From: a virus
Length of the DNA stretch: 21,556 nt
Strand: one strand, 5' to 3'
Virus record (IMG/VR): IMGVR_UViG_3300002835_001277
Span: 1 to 21,556 of that record
The position numbers were made by a program, and so were the translations under genes. Shown here piece after piece: positions 1-8,200 of the stretch (position 1 is its first letter; each line of letters starts with the position of its first letter). The notes under the pieces are model-generated. The model saw only the letters and a list, made by a program, of their open reading frames with translations. It did no database searches and was not told where the DNA came from.

Positions 1-620
1 GTTAATCCACTTGTAAATGTTGTATTACCCGTAACGGTTCCCCCACTTAATGGTAGGTAATCTCCTGATATTGTTCCACCACTTGAGGTTACAAGTTTTT
101 TCCAAACCGCAGTTGACCTTGTTACTCCACTTATACCTTCAACAGTATTTCCCGTCCAAGCATTTATAAAACTTTGGTTCTCACTTGAATTTGCTCTTAC
201 TATTGTACCGAATTGGTTACTAACAACAGTACCTGTTGATGCCGTTGCCGCTGACCAAAGTGTATCATAGTTGTCAATTAAGAACTGATATATTTGGTCA
301 GTTTCGTAAACATAGACTAACATACCAAGTCTTCTTCTACCAGATGAAATTAAATCTGAATTAAGATTTAATGTATCAAGTGAAAAAGTAGTTCCACTTC
401 CTTTAGAAAAACTAATTGGAATTGTATTACCACTATATTGAATAAGTCCGTAAGTATTAGAAGGAATCGTATAATATAAGTCTGATACATTATATACTTC
501 CATGTACCCACCGACTCCATAAATACTGAAGTGAGTTCCAAATAGAGTAGTGTTAGATACTGAAGGAGTACCTACTGACTGAATTGGACTATTTGGATTT
601 TTATACGGAAGTTGTGACAT
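1..620 (-). CDS. Tail-fibre-like protein, N-terminal part (cut by left window edge)
   Basis: An open frame runs from an ATG at 620 down to position 1 without a stop, giving about 206 residues of a longer protein. It starts MSQLPYKNPNSPIQ. Near residues 100-125 is a segment with RRRLGMLVYVYE and a following Trp, a pattern I associate with phage fibre N-terminal regions that precede a repeated shaft. Near residue 190 is YLPLSGGTVTGNTTF; the PLSGG-T-TGN signature is common in phage tail-fibre shafts. The likely role is a fibre or fibre-like appendage attached to the baseplate, with receptor-binding parts beyond the window. The start lies 9 bp after the stop of the 317 aa gene, so the two are probably co-transcribed. 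The leader is A/T-rich; a GGAG lies about 18 nt upstream of the ATG, too far to act as a normal Shine-Dalgarno site. Fibre is the best reading, but the C-terminal domains cannot be seen. Confidence 0.8.
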   Translation of the reverse strand, partial: MSQLPYKNPNSPIQSVGTPSVSNTTLFGTHFSIYGVGGYMEVYNVSDLYYTIPSNTYGLIQYSGNTIPISFSKGSGTTFSLDTLNLNSDLISSGRRRLGMLVYVYETDQIYQFLIDNYDTLWSAATASTGTVVSNQFGTIVRANSSENQSFINAWTGNTVEGISGVTRSTAVWKKLVTSSGGTISGDYLPLSGGTVTGNTTFTSGL

Positions 621-629
621 ATTATATAA

Positions 630-1583
630 TTATGCTCCAATTGAATTCCCTTTGAAATACAAAGTAGTTAATGAATTATCAAATAATAGTTCTGTTGATG
701 GGAAAGTGGTATATACATGGTAAGTTGTTTGAGAATAGGTTGAACCTGTATAATAAAATCCTCTTGTGTAGATTGATGAGTCAGTTTTAACTGAATAAAA
801 ACTATGAAGTTCTCCTTGACTTACGTCAATTTTCTTTTGGTAAAGTGAGCCTGTTAATCCGGTGGAAATTATAAATGTGTACCAAGCGGGGCACTGTATT
901 AAATTTTGAATTACTCTAATAGTTTGAAAGTTTCCTGAAGTTTGAAAGTTTCCAGAATTATCAAAACCTGTATTACTAATTGAAATTAATGACCCTGTTC
1001 TTACGAAATCATTTGTCCATCCTGAAAAATTCATGTAAGCATTCATTTCTTTTTGAAATTCAACCGTATCCTCAGATGGGGATGTCCCGTTAGAGAAACC
1101 CAAAAAATTTAAATTTTGACTGTACATATAGTTTCCGATTTCAGAAGCTCCTGATATTGGTTCAATAAAAAGCCAAGCAACATTAGTTCTAGCAATGGGA
1201 CTGGCCGAGGGAGTAATAGTTGGAGTTTGTGTTGGTGTCGGAGTAGAAGTATTTGTAGGTGTTGGATTTGGGGTACTCATACTCTGTGTAAGAGTGGGAG
1301 TTTGGGTTATAGTAGGTGTTATGGATGGCGTTGGAGTTATAGATGGTGTCGGTGTTGGGCTAACACAACTATAAGTTTCGGTAGTCGTGCATCCACTACT
1401 ATCAATAATTTTAATTAAAACTATAGGACTATAAGTAAATGCTGATGGTATGGTAAGTGTAATGGGTGGAGGTACAGAAGTTACTCCAGTTAGAGTAAGT
1501 TCACAATAAGACTGATTAACATCGCATACATAAATGTTATACGGAGGTGACCCGCTTATTGTATTTATTGTAATTTGAGCCAT
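630..1583 (-). CDS. Probable adhesin or fibre-associated structural protein with Thr/Pro-rich linker
   Basis: This is a 317 aa protein of unknown precise function. Residues 1-72 look like a shortened SprB-type module: a PPYNIYVC stretch is followed by IKIIDSSGCT, as in repeats that end in a D-x-x-GC turn. Residues 74-130 form a Thr/Pro/Ser-rich, presumably extended linker. Residues 131-317 form a second domain rich in Tyr, Ser and Thr, with no motif I can name; it contains a six-residue tandem duplication (SGNFQT-like, residues 210-221). There is no signal peptide or membrane segment, as expected for a virion part. It lies between the SprB-repeat protein (3 bp gap) and the fibre gene, so an outer-tail role in host contact is inferred. 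The PISGAS motif near residue 142 also occurs near residue 40 of the 911 aa neighbour. The start is ATG with an A/T-rich leader and no Shine-Dalgarno site. Confidence 0.75.
   Translation of the reverse strand: MAQITINTISGSPPYNIYVCDVNQSYCELTLTGVTSVPPPITLTIPSAFTYSPIVLIKIIDSSGCTTTETYSCVSPTPTPSITPTPSITPTITQTPTLTQSMSTPNPTPTNTSTPTPTQTPTITPSASPIARTNVAWLFIEPISGASEIGNYMYSQNLNFLGFSNGTSPSEDTVEFQKEMNAYMNFSGWTNDFVRTGSLISISNTGFDNSGNFQTSGNFQTIRVIQNLIQCPAWYTFIISTGLTGSLYQKKIDVSQGELHSFYSVKTDSSIYTRGFYYTGSTYSQTTYHVYTTFPSTELLFDNSLTTLYFKGNSIGA
921..956 (-). repeat. 18-bp tandem duplication within the 317 aa gene
   Basis: Two 18-bp units, 921-938 and 939-956, match at 17 of 18 positions. They encode two copies of a Gly-Asn-Phe-Gln-containing hexapeptide. 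The duplication is in frame and lies in the C-terminal domain of a putative adhesin. Confidence 0.85.
1194..1364 (-). repeat. Low-complexity DNA encoding the Thr/Pro linker of the 317 aa protein
   Basis: About 170 bp encode residues 74-130, almost entirely Thr, Pro and Ser with some Ile, Gln and Asn. The stretch begins with Cys-Val-Ser followed by PTPTPSITPT. A degenerate short-period repeat is visible in the DNA. Such segments usually act as stiff, extended spacers between domains, and their length can vary by slippage or recombination. Confidence 0.8.
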
Positions 1584-1586
1584 CTA

Positions 1587-4322
1587 TTAATTTATCGTAC
1601 ATGTTGTAATTCCACTTATTGTAATACCATAAGAACTTCCCGATACTGAAGGTATTCCACAGAAACATCCATAGACAGCAGTATTATTAGTTAAATCAAA
1701 GGAAGTTGGTTGTCCTATGTAAATTGGTGAAACCTCAATTGTCGCAACATTTGGAGTTCTATTTTCTATGTAATAGTAATTTGGTACTGAGCAATATGTC
1801 GCAGGTTGTAGTAAAGTATTACAAGTAAATGCCGATGTAACACCAGTAATTACTCCTCCAAAATCTAAGGTGTATCCTGAAAGAGTTCCATTGTCGACAA
1901 ACTGAGAACCAAAATAAGAAGTACCATACAAATCAGTATACACTGTGTCTCCACTTGTTAATCCACTTGATGAACTAAACAAGAACTGAGTAACAGGGTA
2001 ACAATCAAGTACATCATCAGTGGTATTGTAGATATAGAATGTAGAATAAATTGGTTGTAAAGAAGAAGGAGTTATAGTTGGTGTAGGCGTTAAAGTTGGT
2101 GTAGGTGTTAACGTAGGGGTTACACTTGGAGTTGGTGTAGGAGTTACACACATTATTCCATTTACAGAATTACAATTAATTACATAATCAATTATTATTG
2201 TAAATGATACAGACTCTCCTTTATAGGTTTCAACATTATTGTTAACCGAAGATACTATATTAATTATATTATTGTCCACATCAATATTACAACTATCAAT
2301 ATTTGGTATCGATAAAATTGATGTTTCTATTATTCCTGCAAAGTAACTTAATTCAGGTATACTATCAAAAGTCTGAGTATAGTAAAATGGAAACTGATAT
2401 GGTGTTCCGGCAATTGTAATTCTAACTGAAAACGTCGCACTACTTAATGAACAATTTACAGCATCTTCAACTAAAGATGTATACCCCGAATACATCAAAT
2501 TTTTCAATGATTTTTTACCAGTTGGATTAACTGTTGGTGCTCCTGAGCTATATTTAAAACTATAGTTAGTTGCCGATATTGGATTACAACTAACAACAGT
2601 TGTTGCAATATTACTACATCCACCTTCACCACTTACCGTTACTGAATAGGTGCCAGCTGTCAATCCTGTAACATAAATTCCAGTTTGACCTCCAGTGTTT
2701 TCACTCCACGTAATATTAAATGGTCCGTCATGATTACTGATTAATGCAGTAATAGTTCCCGAATATCCATCAAAACAAGTTGTGGGATACAAATTTACCC
2801 TCAATATATCAGAGGTTGCAACGTTAGCCCTTTTAGTCACTAAACAATTGTATCTGTCTCTTACATTTACAGTGTAATTTCCATTTGGTAAATTTGTGAA
2901 AGTGTAAGTAGTTCCTGTTGTAAAAACAGTTTGTTCTCCGTCAGATAATGAATATTGGTAACTTGTTCCTGTGGCTATTATGTCAGTTATGTCAATTGTA
3001 ATACTTCCATTATTTGACCCGCAGGTAGTTGCGCCAACTGTCAAGTTATAGTCAAAATTCATAATTTTTTCTACAACTATTTGTTCAGTGTAAGTACAAG
3101 AACTAAGAGCATCGGTTATACTCAACGTATAGGTATTAGCAAGAAGTGAACTAAAAGTTGTTTGATTTAAAAACGAGTTTTGAGTTAACCCAAATCCAGC
3201 AGGGTTAGTTAAAACATATTTATAAGGGGGAGTACCTCCATCTATACTTACATTTATAAGTCCAAACCCCGCACAATTTTGATTTCCATGAGATGTACTT
3301 ATAACCCTAAATGAATTTGGTATTTGTAATTCAGCAGTTGCCGAGGTAGTACAAAGTCCCGCATCAGTAACATTTAAGGTATAATTACCAGCAGTAAGTC
3401 CTGTAAAGGTAACTTGATTTGAAAGTAATATTTGTGAGTCTCCATTACTTAATAAGTAATAATATGGGGCAGCCCCTCCCGAAAATATAAATGTCATTGA
3501 CCCATCAGAAACAAAACAAGATGGGGGAGTCACACTATAAGTAACAAGAGCCATTGGATTTGCATAATTTACTCTTGTGAACTTTGTAACTTCACATCCG
3601 TAATAATCAGTTACAGTACATGAATAAAATCCAGGTGTAACTCCTGTTACAAAGTTAGTAGTTGCTGAATATACATCATTTTTTCCACTCCAACTATAAG
3701 AAAATGGTCCTGTACCTGTTGCGCCAGTAATGTAAATACTTCCACTTTGTACAAGACAAGCAGTACTATTAATTACATAAAATCCAAAATCTAAAGGTGT
3801 TGAACCTCTCACAATTACAGTATTACTAAAACTTTCACATCCTCCATAATCAATTACTTTGGCGTAGAAAGCCCCTTCTGTAATTCTTTGGAACAAAATT
3901 GAATTGGTATTTGTTGTTCCACTTCTGTAGAAACTATCTCCACTATAAAGAACTATGGTGTTTGTTCCATCATTTTGTGTAGTATTGGTTCTTAATGCTC
4001 CATTTGCAGGTCCACATAGACTATTAGTTGTAGTTTCAAGTGAAACGCCGCAACCTGTAGTTACAAAAATATTAACATTTTGTTGGGTTTCACTTTGGTT
4101 TGTTGAGCTGTCAGTCAAAATCAAACTATAACTTCCCCCTGTTAACCCTGTAACAACATATGGATTGGATATTAATCCTGATGAGAAAGATGCTCCTGAG
4201 ATTGGGTCAACCCAATAAGCGTATACACTACTTGCAACCGCTTCATACGATAATGAAAAGGCTCCAGCTCCTGTATTATTACAGTCACCAGTGAGACTAA
4301 AACTATAAAAAATATTTGCCAT
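1587..4322 (-). CDS. Large adhesin-like virion protein with SprB-type repeats
   Basis: This 911 aa protein has three parts. Residues 5-578 hold about seven immunoglobulin-like repeats of 70-85 residues, several in the SprB style: a G-PY-Y or GPF-Y-W strand, a Gly-Leu-Thr-Ala-Gly-x-Tyr turn, V-T-D, then a GC-containing end (for example GLTAGTYSVTVSGEGGC at 553-569). Residues 580-725 form a separate domain resembling the C terminus of the 978 aa protein. Residues 727-754 are a Thr/Pro linker, and 757-911 are a Cys-containing C-terminal domain with a GDTVYTD motif. SprB repeats are known from surface adhesins of gliding Bacteroidota. A phage version could bind or imitate host surface structures, but that is inferred. 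The gene starts 3 bp after the 978 aa gene ends and ends 3 bp before the 317 aa gene. Repeat boundaries were judged by eye. Confidence 0.8.
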   Translation of the reverse strand: MANIFYSFSLTGDCNNTGAGAFSLSYEAVASSVYAYWVDPISGASFSSGLISNPYVVTGLTGGSYSLILTDSSTNQSETQQNVNIFVTTGCGVSLETTTNSLCGPANGALRTNTTQNDGTNTIVLYSGDSFYRSGTTNTNSILFQRITEGAFYAKVIDYGGCESFSNTVIVRGSTPLDFGFYVINSTACLVQSGSIYITGATGTGPFSYSWSGKNDVYSATTNFVTGVTPGFYSCTVTDYYGCEVTKFTRVNYANPMALVTYSVTPPSCFVSDGSMTFIFSGGAAPYYYLLSNGDSQILLSNQVTFTGLTAGNYTLNVTDAGLCTTSATAELQIPNSFRVISTSHGNQNCAGFGLINVSIDGGTPPYKYVLTNPAGFGLTQNSFLNQTTFSSLLANTYTLSITDALSSCTYTEQIVVEKIMNFDYNLTVGATTCGSNNGSITIDITDIIATGTSYQYSLSDGEQTVFTTGTTYTFTNLPNGNYTVNVRDRYNCLVTKRANVATSDILRVNLYPTTCFDGYSGTITALISNHDGPFNITWSENTGGQTGIYVTGLTAGTYSVTVSGEGGCSNIATTVVSCNPISATNYSFKYSSGAPTVNPTGKKSLKNLMYSGYTSLVEDAVNCSLSSATFSVRITIAGTPYQFPFYYTQTFDSIPELSYFAGIIETSILSIPNIDSCNIDVDNNIINIVSSVNNNVETYKGESVSFTIIIDYVINCNSVNGIMCVTPTPTPSVTPTLTPTPTLTPTPTITPSSLQPIYSTFYIYNTTDDVLDCYPVTQFLFSSSSGLTSGDTVYTDLYGTSYFGSQFVDNGTLSGYTLDFGGVITGVTSAFTCNTLLQPATYCSVPNYYYIENRTPNVATIEVSPIYIGQPTSFDLTNNTAVYGCFCGIPSVSGSSYGITISGITTCTIN
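2061..2148 (-). repeat. 18-bp-period repeats encoding the Thr/Pro linker of the 911 aa protein
   Basis: Four imperfect 18-bp units run 2077-2094, 2095-2112, 2113-2130 and 2131-2148; each encodes a Thr-Pro-Thr-x-Thr-Pro-like hexapeptide. The whole linker covers residues 726-754 and opens with Cys-Val-Thr followed by PTPTPSVTPT, nearly the same as the linker opening in the downstream 317 aa protein. Confidence 0.85.
2589..4310 (-). repeat. Protein-level array of about seven SprB-like repeats
   Basis: At residue level the units are roughly 5-88, 91-172, 178-250, 259-332, 338-417, 423-499 and 505-578 of the 911 aa protein. Shared marks are a Cys near the start of each unit, an aromatic-rich middle strand, a Gly-x-Tyr turn followed by Thr/Val and Asp, and often a Cys two to five residues later. 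The DNA is not visibly repeated, so the array is old or has diverged. Units 1 and 2 are the most divergent. Confidence 0.65.
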
Positions 4323-4325
4323 ACG

Positions 4326-7262
4326 TTACAAACAAGCGAAGTTTACATTTTTATACTCCAAATTAAAGTCGATTGACTCTATTATCAAACAATCTTCTGA
4401 AGTAATTATTAATTCATTTAATTCATAGGATGCTGTAAGTCCTGCACTTGCAAATTCACCCATTAAATACCCCAAACCTTGTGTTACAAATGTAGTCCAC
4501 TGAGCCTCTTTTATTACTTGTGTAGGGTAACTATATTTTTCTGTATCTGTATAATTAAAGGTGTAAGTAATTCCATTTTTAACAACAACTATTTCAAATG
4601 CATAATTTAAATTTTGAACGGTCGGATTCAATCCCTTACAATTTATTGTTTTAGAAAGAGTCCCTAAATTAGATTGTATCAAATTTCCATCATATTTCAA
4701 TACTAAACTCATCAAAGAAGCCGGACACCCTCCCGGTGCAAATCCCCCCAAAACTTGTGGTCCTAAAATTTGGACTTCAAGTGGGAGACATCCTCTTTGC
4801 ATTCTATAAGAAAACTTTTGTCTATGGAATATTGAATTTTCAATTCTTGTTCCTGTATTCCAAAGTGTTGTTGCAGGTATAAATTGTTCTACGAGTTTAA
4901 CCCAAAAATTTCCAATACCATTAACATAGTCAATCATCTTAGTATAAGAGAACCCATTGTTTTGGATTCCAGCATCTTGTTCACTCTCTAAGTAACTATA
5001 AAATATATTCTGTAAAAATGGATATCCACCTGTCTTACCGTCACTAGATATTTGTCTATTTCTCACATTAATCATGTTTCTCCAAAAACTTTCTTTAAAT
5101 TCGAAGAAATCTTTGATTTGAGGTTTGGGGTCAATTATAGTATTGTCAACATCAAAAACTGTGAATGAAGGTGTTAGTCCATTGTATGGTATAGGGTAAT
5201 CTTGTGTTTTAGAAAGATACCATACATCGTAAACAAGTGCTTGAGCAGGATTTAAAAATAAGTCGACGTTTTTAACGTTCATTATTAATTTTTCTTCACT
5301 AGCCTTATAAAAAGAATCGTAATTTCCGTCACTATTTTTTCTTAAAATTTCTTGAGTATCTACCCAAGATTTTTTATTATCAATTGTTTTTTGTAAACCA
5401 AAACCCATTCCTATGTACGGGAAGTTTCTGAACCTATCCAAGTATTTTTCCCCATAACTGAATGGTTCGAGTGAAGTTTGTATCGAGGGACTATTGCCCG
5501 TAACTACAGCGGTACTTATGTTCAAAACCTCGGGTGACCTATGTTGGGGTGTTGATTCATACCAACCTTCACCTTTTTGAAAATAAAATCCGTCATTGTT
5601 AGTTGGGGGACTTGGATATCCTTGAGAATCAATCGGGTAGTCAGCTCTTGTAAATGATACATCGATAGAAGAGGTTGAAACAGTGTAGGCTGTATAGGGA
5701 GCCCCATTAAATCGGTAAACATTATTTGGGTCAAGTACTGGTAATTCAGAAGTATACGTTCCTCCAGTAATTGTACTATACAACTGTTCAAATCTTGATA
5801 ATTGTATTTTACCTCCGACAGTATACACGTGCTCATTGAATTCCAATAGGGCTTCAGGGGCTCCTATATTACTCATCAAAAACTCTATAGCCCTTCTTGT
5901 TCCCTTTGACTTAAAAAGATACGCCGAATTTAAAATTAAATTTCTATAGTATTGATACTCAATTTCATCTGTTGGCATCGAATTAGCCATTCCTGGAAAT
6001 TGACTTTCGCTTGTCTCATAAAGTGTTGACAAAAAAGAATCGCTTTGTATTGGGGATATGTTTGTATCCCATCCAAGTGTTTCGGCTAAATTCACCAATA
6101 ATTTTGATGGAATATCATTACCTATATTGTAGTTAACTGAAACCATATGGGATATAGAGTCAGCATATTTTTTTGTTTCATCAAAACTTCTTCCATAAAT
6201 CTTAAATGTTTTTTGTACTTTTTTATCTAAAGTATCAAACTCCTTTAAAGATTCAGTCGTATAGAATCGAGAAATTAAATCTGTTTCATATTCATCAAAT
6301 CTACTTCCAAGTTGTTCTAATTTTTGAATGTAATTTGTAAACTGTGGTGTTCTAATGTCTATATTCCAAACACCGTCTAAGGGCCATGTTAATGTTTGTA
6401 ATTTTATAAAATCATTTCCGTCGTCCCCTTCAGTTAAAACTTGAAATTTAGAAGTATAAATAGGGTAAGAAAATCTGTTTAATAATAGCTCCTCAACCTC
6501 ATCAAGCTCTAAATTGAAAACCTCATTTACCGTAAAATTGTTTGGTCTTATTACTAAAGTATCTGTTGTTGTAGTAACCCCACTAAAAACGTTACCCTTT
6601 ACTAATAGATATAATGTACCAGCACTTATTGAGGTGGTACCGGTCATATCTATAATTCTATAAGAATCATTTGGGGTGAATAAATAATAGCTTGTAAAAT
6701 TAGAATTGAAGTTTCTGTATTTTGAAACATCATACCCAAGAGAATTTATATTTCTTGTTGCATTAATTGTAAAATCAATACTAAATGGATTCCTCAAAGT
6801 TTGAGCATCCAAAGAAAGATAGGTAACATTTTCTTGACTATCATAAATAATATTGAAAGCGGTGTTACCTACCGAATAGTCTTGTCTAATTGATGTTGAC
6901 TCAATTGCCGCTGGAAAAAAATTAATTATATTTAAAACCGCCGCAGAAAATCTTTTTGATAATGGTCCATAAGATACAAAATTTAAAACGTCAGTTTGGT
7001 CAAAGTTTGGATAGATTTTAAAGTTTACGTCATTAATTTTTTGAGCCTGAGCAACTGAACTTATGTTTAAATTATTAAGAGTAATAGGTCCTGAGAAGAT
7101 TCCAGTATCAAAAAACCTATCTGATTTTTCATTGCTAGTTGTTGTAACTTGAAAATTTCCTTGCGTTAACCCCCCTCCTTGGACTACTTGTAATCCAACT
7201 ATGTTTTCAAAATAAAACCCTTCGGAACTTCTCCTTTGTGGAGGACAACTGTAATTACTCAT
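4326..7262 (-). CDS. Large tail/baseplate protein with P2 gpI-like segment
   Basis: This is a 978 aa structural protein. Residues about 355-482 recall P2 gpI-type tail proteins, which connect fibres to the baseplate: a helical region, LLVNLAETLGWDT (388-400), then a helix with YLFKSKGTRRAIEFLMSNIG (448-467), where the KGT--AI signature is typical. Residues 785-825 carry FIPATTLW and IFHRQKFSYRMQRGC, a block I associate with the same type of tail protein. The last 90 residues form a domain that looks like residues 631-725 of the downstream 911 aa protein. An adapter role between baseplate and outer adhesins fits its position, but is inferred. The ATG follows the only Shine-Dalgarno-like sequence seen in the window (AAGGA, four nt upstream), which overlaps the end of the upstream gene. 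At this length it is probably a fusion of adapter and other domains. Confidence 0.75.
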   Translation of the reverse strand: MSNYSCPPQRRSSEGFYFENIVGLQVVQGGGLTQGNFQVTTTSNEKSDRFFDTGIFSGPITLNNLNISSVAQAQKINDVNFKIYPNFDQTDVLNFVSYGPLSKRFSAAVLNIINFFPAAIESTSIRQDYSVGNTAFNIIYDSQENVTYLSLDAQTLRNPFSIDFTINATRNINSLGYDVSKYRNFNSNFTSYYLFTPNDSYRIIDMTGTTSISAGTLYLLVKGNVFSGVTTTTDTLVIRPNNFTVNEVFNLELDEVEELLLNRFSYPIYTSKFQVLTEGDDGNDFIKLQTLTWPLDGVWNIDIRTPQFTNYIQKLEQLGSRFDEYETDLISRFYTTESLKEFDTLDKKVQKTFKIYGRSFDETKKYADSISHMVSVNYNIGNDIPSKLLVNLAETLGWDTNISPIQSDSFLSTLYETSESQFPGMANSMPTDEIEYQYYRNLILNSAYLFKSKGTRRAIEFLMSNIGAPEALLEFNEHVYTVGGKIQLSRFEQLYSTITGGTYTSELPVLDPNNVYRFNGAPYTAYTVSTSSIDVSFTRADYPIDSQGYPSPPTNNDGFYFQKGEGWYESTPQHRSPEVLNISTAVVTGNSPSIQTSLEPFSYGEKYLDRFRNFPYIGMGFGLQKTIDNKKSWVDTQEILRKNSDGNYDSFYKASEEKLIMNVKNVDLFLNPAQALVYDVWYLSKTQDYPIPYNGLTPSFTVFDVDNTIIDPKPQIKDFFEFKESFWRNMINVRNRQISSDGKTGGYPFLQNIFYSYLESEQDAGIQNNGFSYTKMIDYVNGIGNFWVKLVEQFIPATTLWNTGTRIENSIFHRQKFSYRMQRGCLPLEVQILGPQVLGGFAPGGCPASLMSLVLKYDGNLIQSNLGTLSKTINCKGLNPTVQNLNYAFEIVVVKNGITYTFNYTDTEKYSYPTQVIKEAQWTTFVTQGLGYLMGEFASAGLTASYELNELIITSEDCLIIESIDFNLEYKNVNFACL

Positions 7263-7263
7263 T

Positions 7264-8175
7264 TTATCCTTGTGAAATTATATTTTGGAAATTTTTACTG
7301 AAATCAATATTATCAATTCTATCTTGTCTAACCTCGTAAAGGAGTTCGTTGAATTGGTCTCTTATTACGTATAAGTTATATTGTCTGTAGATATTATTAT
7401 CAGAGTCATAAATAGTATATATTCCATCCTCAATTGACTTAGTTTGGTTTCCATAAAGTGCGATTGCAAGTGTTGAAGCATCATGTTCAACTATTTCAAC
7501 CTCGACAACTGTTGGATTAAAAAAAGTATTTGTAATTATTATTGATTGACTTGGTGAGCCTATGAAGGGTATTGCGTTTGGTCTAGTCGTTGGTGAAGAT
7601 GATGGGGTTAATGTGCAAAACATAAGATTTGTCGTTCCATCTGAGTATCTATATCTTACAGCCTTTTGTATTGTATTTGTTAAGTTTTGAGTAACTGGTT
7701 CACAAAAAAAGTTTGATGTTACTATTCTATAGAAGTTTGGAATTTTAGTTCCGTCAGAATTCAAATATTCCACTCTAAATCCAACAAGTCCTTGATTAAC
7801 AAACTTGTTTCTATAGTTAGAGGGTACATCTTGTAAATTAATTATAATTCCTTTTATATTTGGTGAAGATGATAAAACTCCACAATCATTTATAATTGTC
7901 CTGATTTGAGCAGGTCTGAAATATATTGTATAAATTCCTAGAGCGTTAAACTCATTTGCCGGAAGTGTTAAATTATATAATCCACCCAAAAGTTCTGCAG
8001 TACTACCTCCAATATTACTATTATTATAGTAAGGTCTTAAATATTGAGCAGAGTCCAATCTTGTAAGAGTAAAGTTAGTAGTTTCGTCTCTTGATGGTGT
8101 ATAATGAAGGATTATATCCACGTCCTCGGGACTAACATCTGCGGGTCTAACTGTTCCGTAATTACCTGTTGCCAA
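7264..8175 (-). CDS. Uncharacterised tail/baseplate structural protein, TTG start
   Basis: This 303 aa protein is of unknown function. The frame begins with TTG at 8173-8175 (TTG GCA ACA GGT AAT TAC); there is no in-frame ATG near the N terminus, so a TTG start is the simplest reading. The 25 nt before it (8176-8200) are entirely A and T. The N terminus has NYGTVRPADVSPEDVDI. Residues 60-110 hold a strand-rich region, and residues 187-200 are a short Cys/Thr/Pro/Ser segment (CTLTPSSSPTTRPN) reminiscent of the longer linkers downstream. Residues 215-303 look like a second beta domain with GIYTIYDSDNNIYRQYNLYV. No catalytic motif, signal peptide or membrane segment is visible. It ends 1 bp before the 978 aa gene starts, so it is surely part of the same transcript. 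A structural role is inferred from context. Confidence 0.7.
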   Translation of the reverse strand: MATGNYGTVRPADVSPEDVDIILHYTPSRDETTNFTLTRLDSAQYLRPYYNNSNIGGSTAELLGGLYNLTLPANEFNALGIYTIYFRPAQIRTIINDCGVLSSSPNIKGIIINLQDVPSNYRNKFVNQGLVGFRVEYLNSDGTKIPNFYRIVTSNFFCEPVTQNLTNTIQKAVRYRYSDGTTNLMFCTLTPSSSPTTRPNAIPFIGSPSQSIIITNTFFNPTVVEVEIVEHDASTLAIALYGNQTKSIEDGIYTIYDSDNNIYRQYNLYVIRDQFNELLYEVRQDRIDNIDFSKNFQNIISQG

Positions 8176-8200
8176 TTTTTTTTATTTTTTATAAATTTTA
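8176..8200 (-). promoter_or_regulatory. Pure A/T leader before a TTG start codon
   Basis: All 25 bases between the stop of the 482 aa gene and the TTG start of the 303 aa gene are A or T; the mRNA is very A-rich just before the start. A-rich, unstructured leaders without a Shine-Dalgarno site are a known route of translation initiation in Bacteroidota. I do not see a promoter or terminator in it. Confidence 0.5.

Noticed and set aside
1227-1418. Plus-strand open frame rich in Cys, Trp and Arg
   Set aside because: It is the complement of the Thr/Pro linker DNA. Its odd composition comes from the repeated minus-strand codons.
2077-2148. Regularly spaced 18-bp repeats that might suggest a CRISPR or iteron array
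   Set aside because: The units are contiguous, lack spacers, and encode Thr/Pro hexapeptides in frame inside a long gene.
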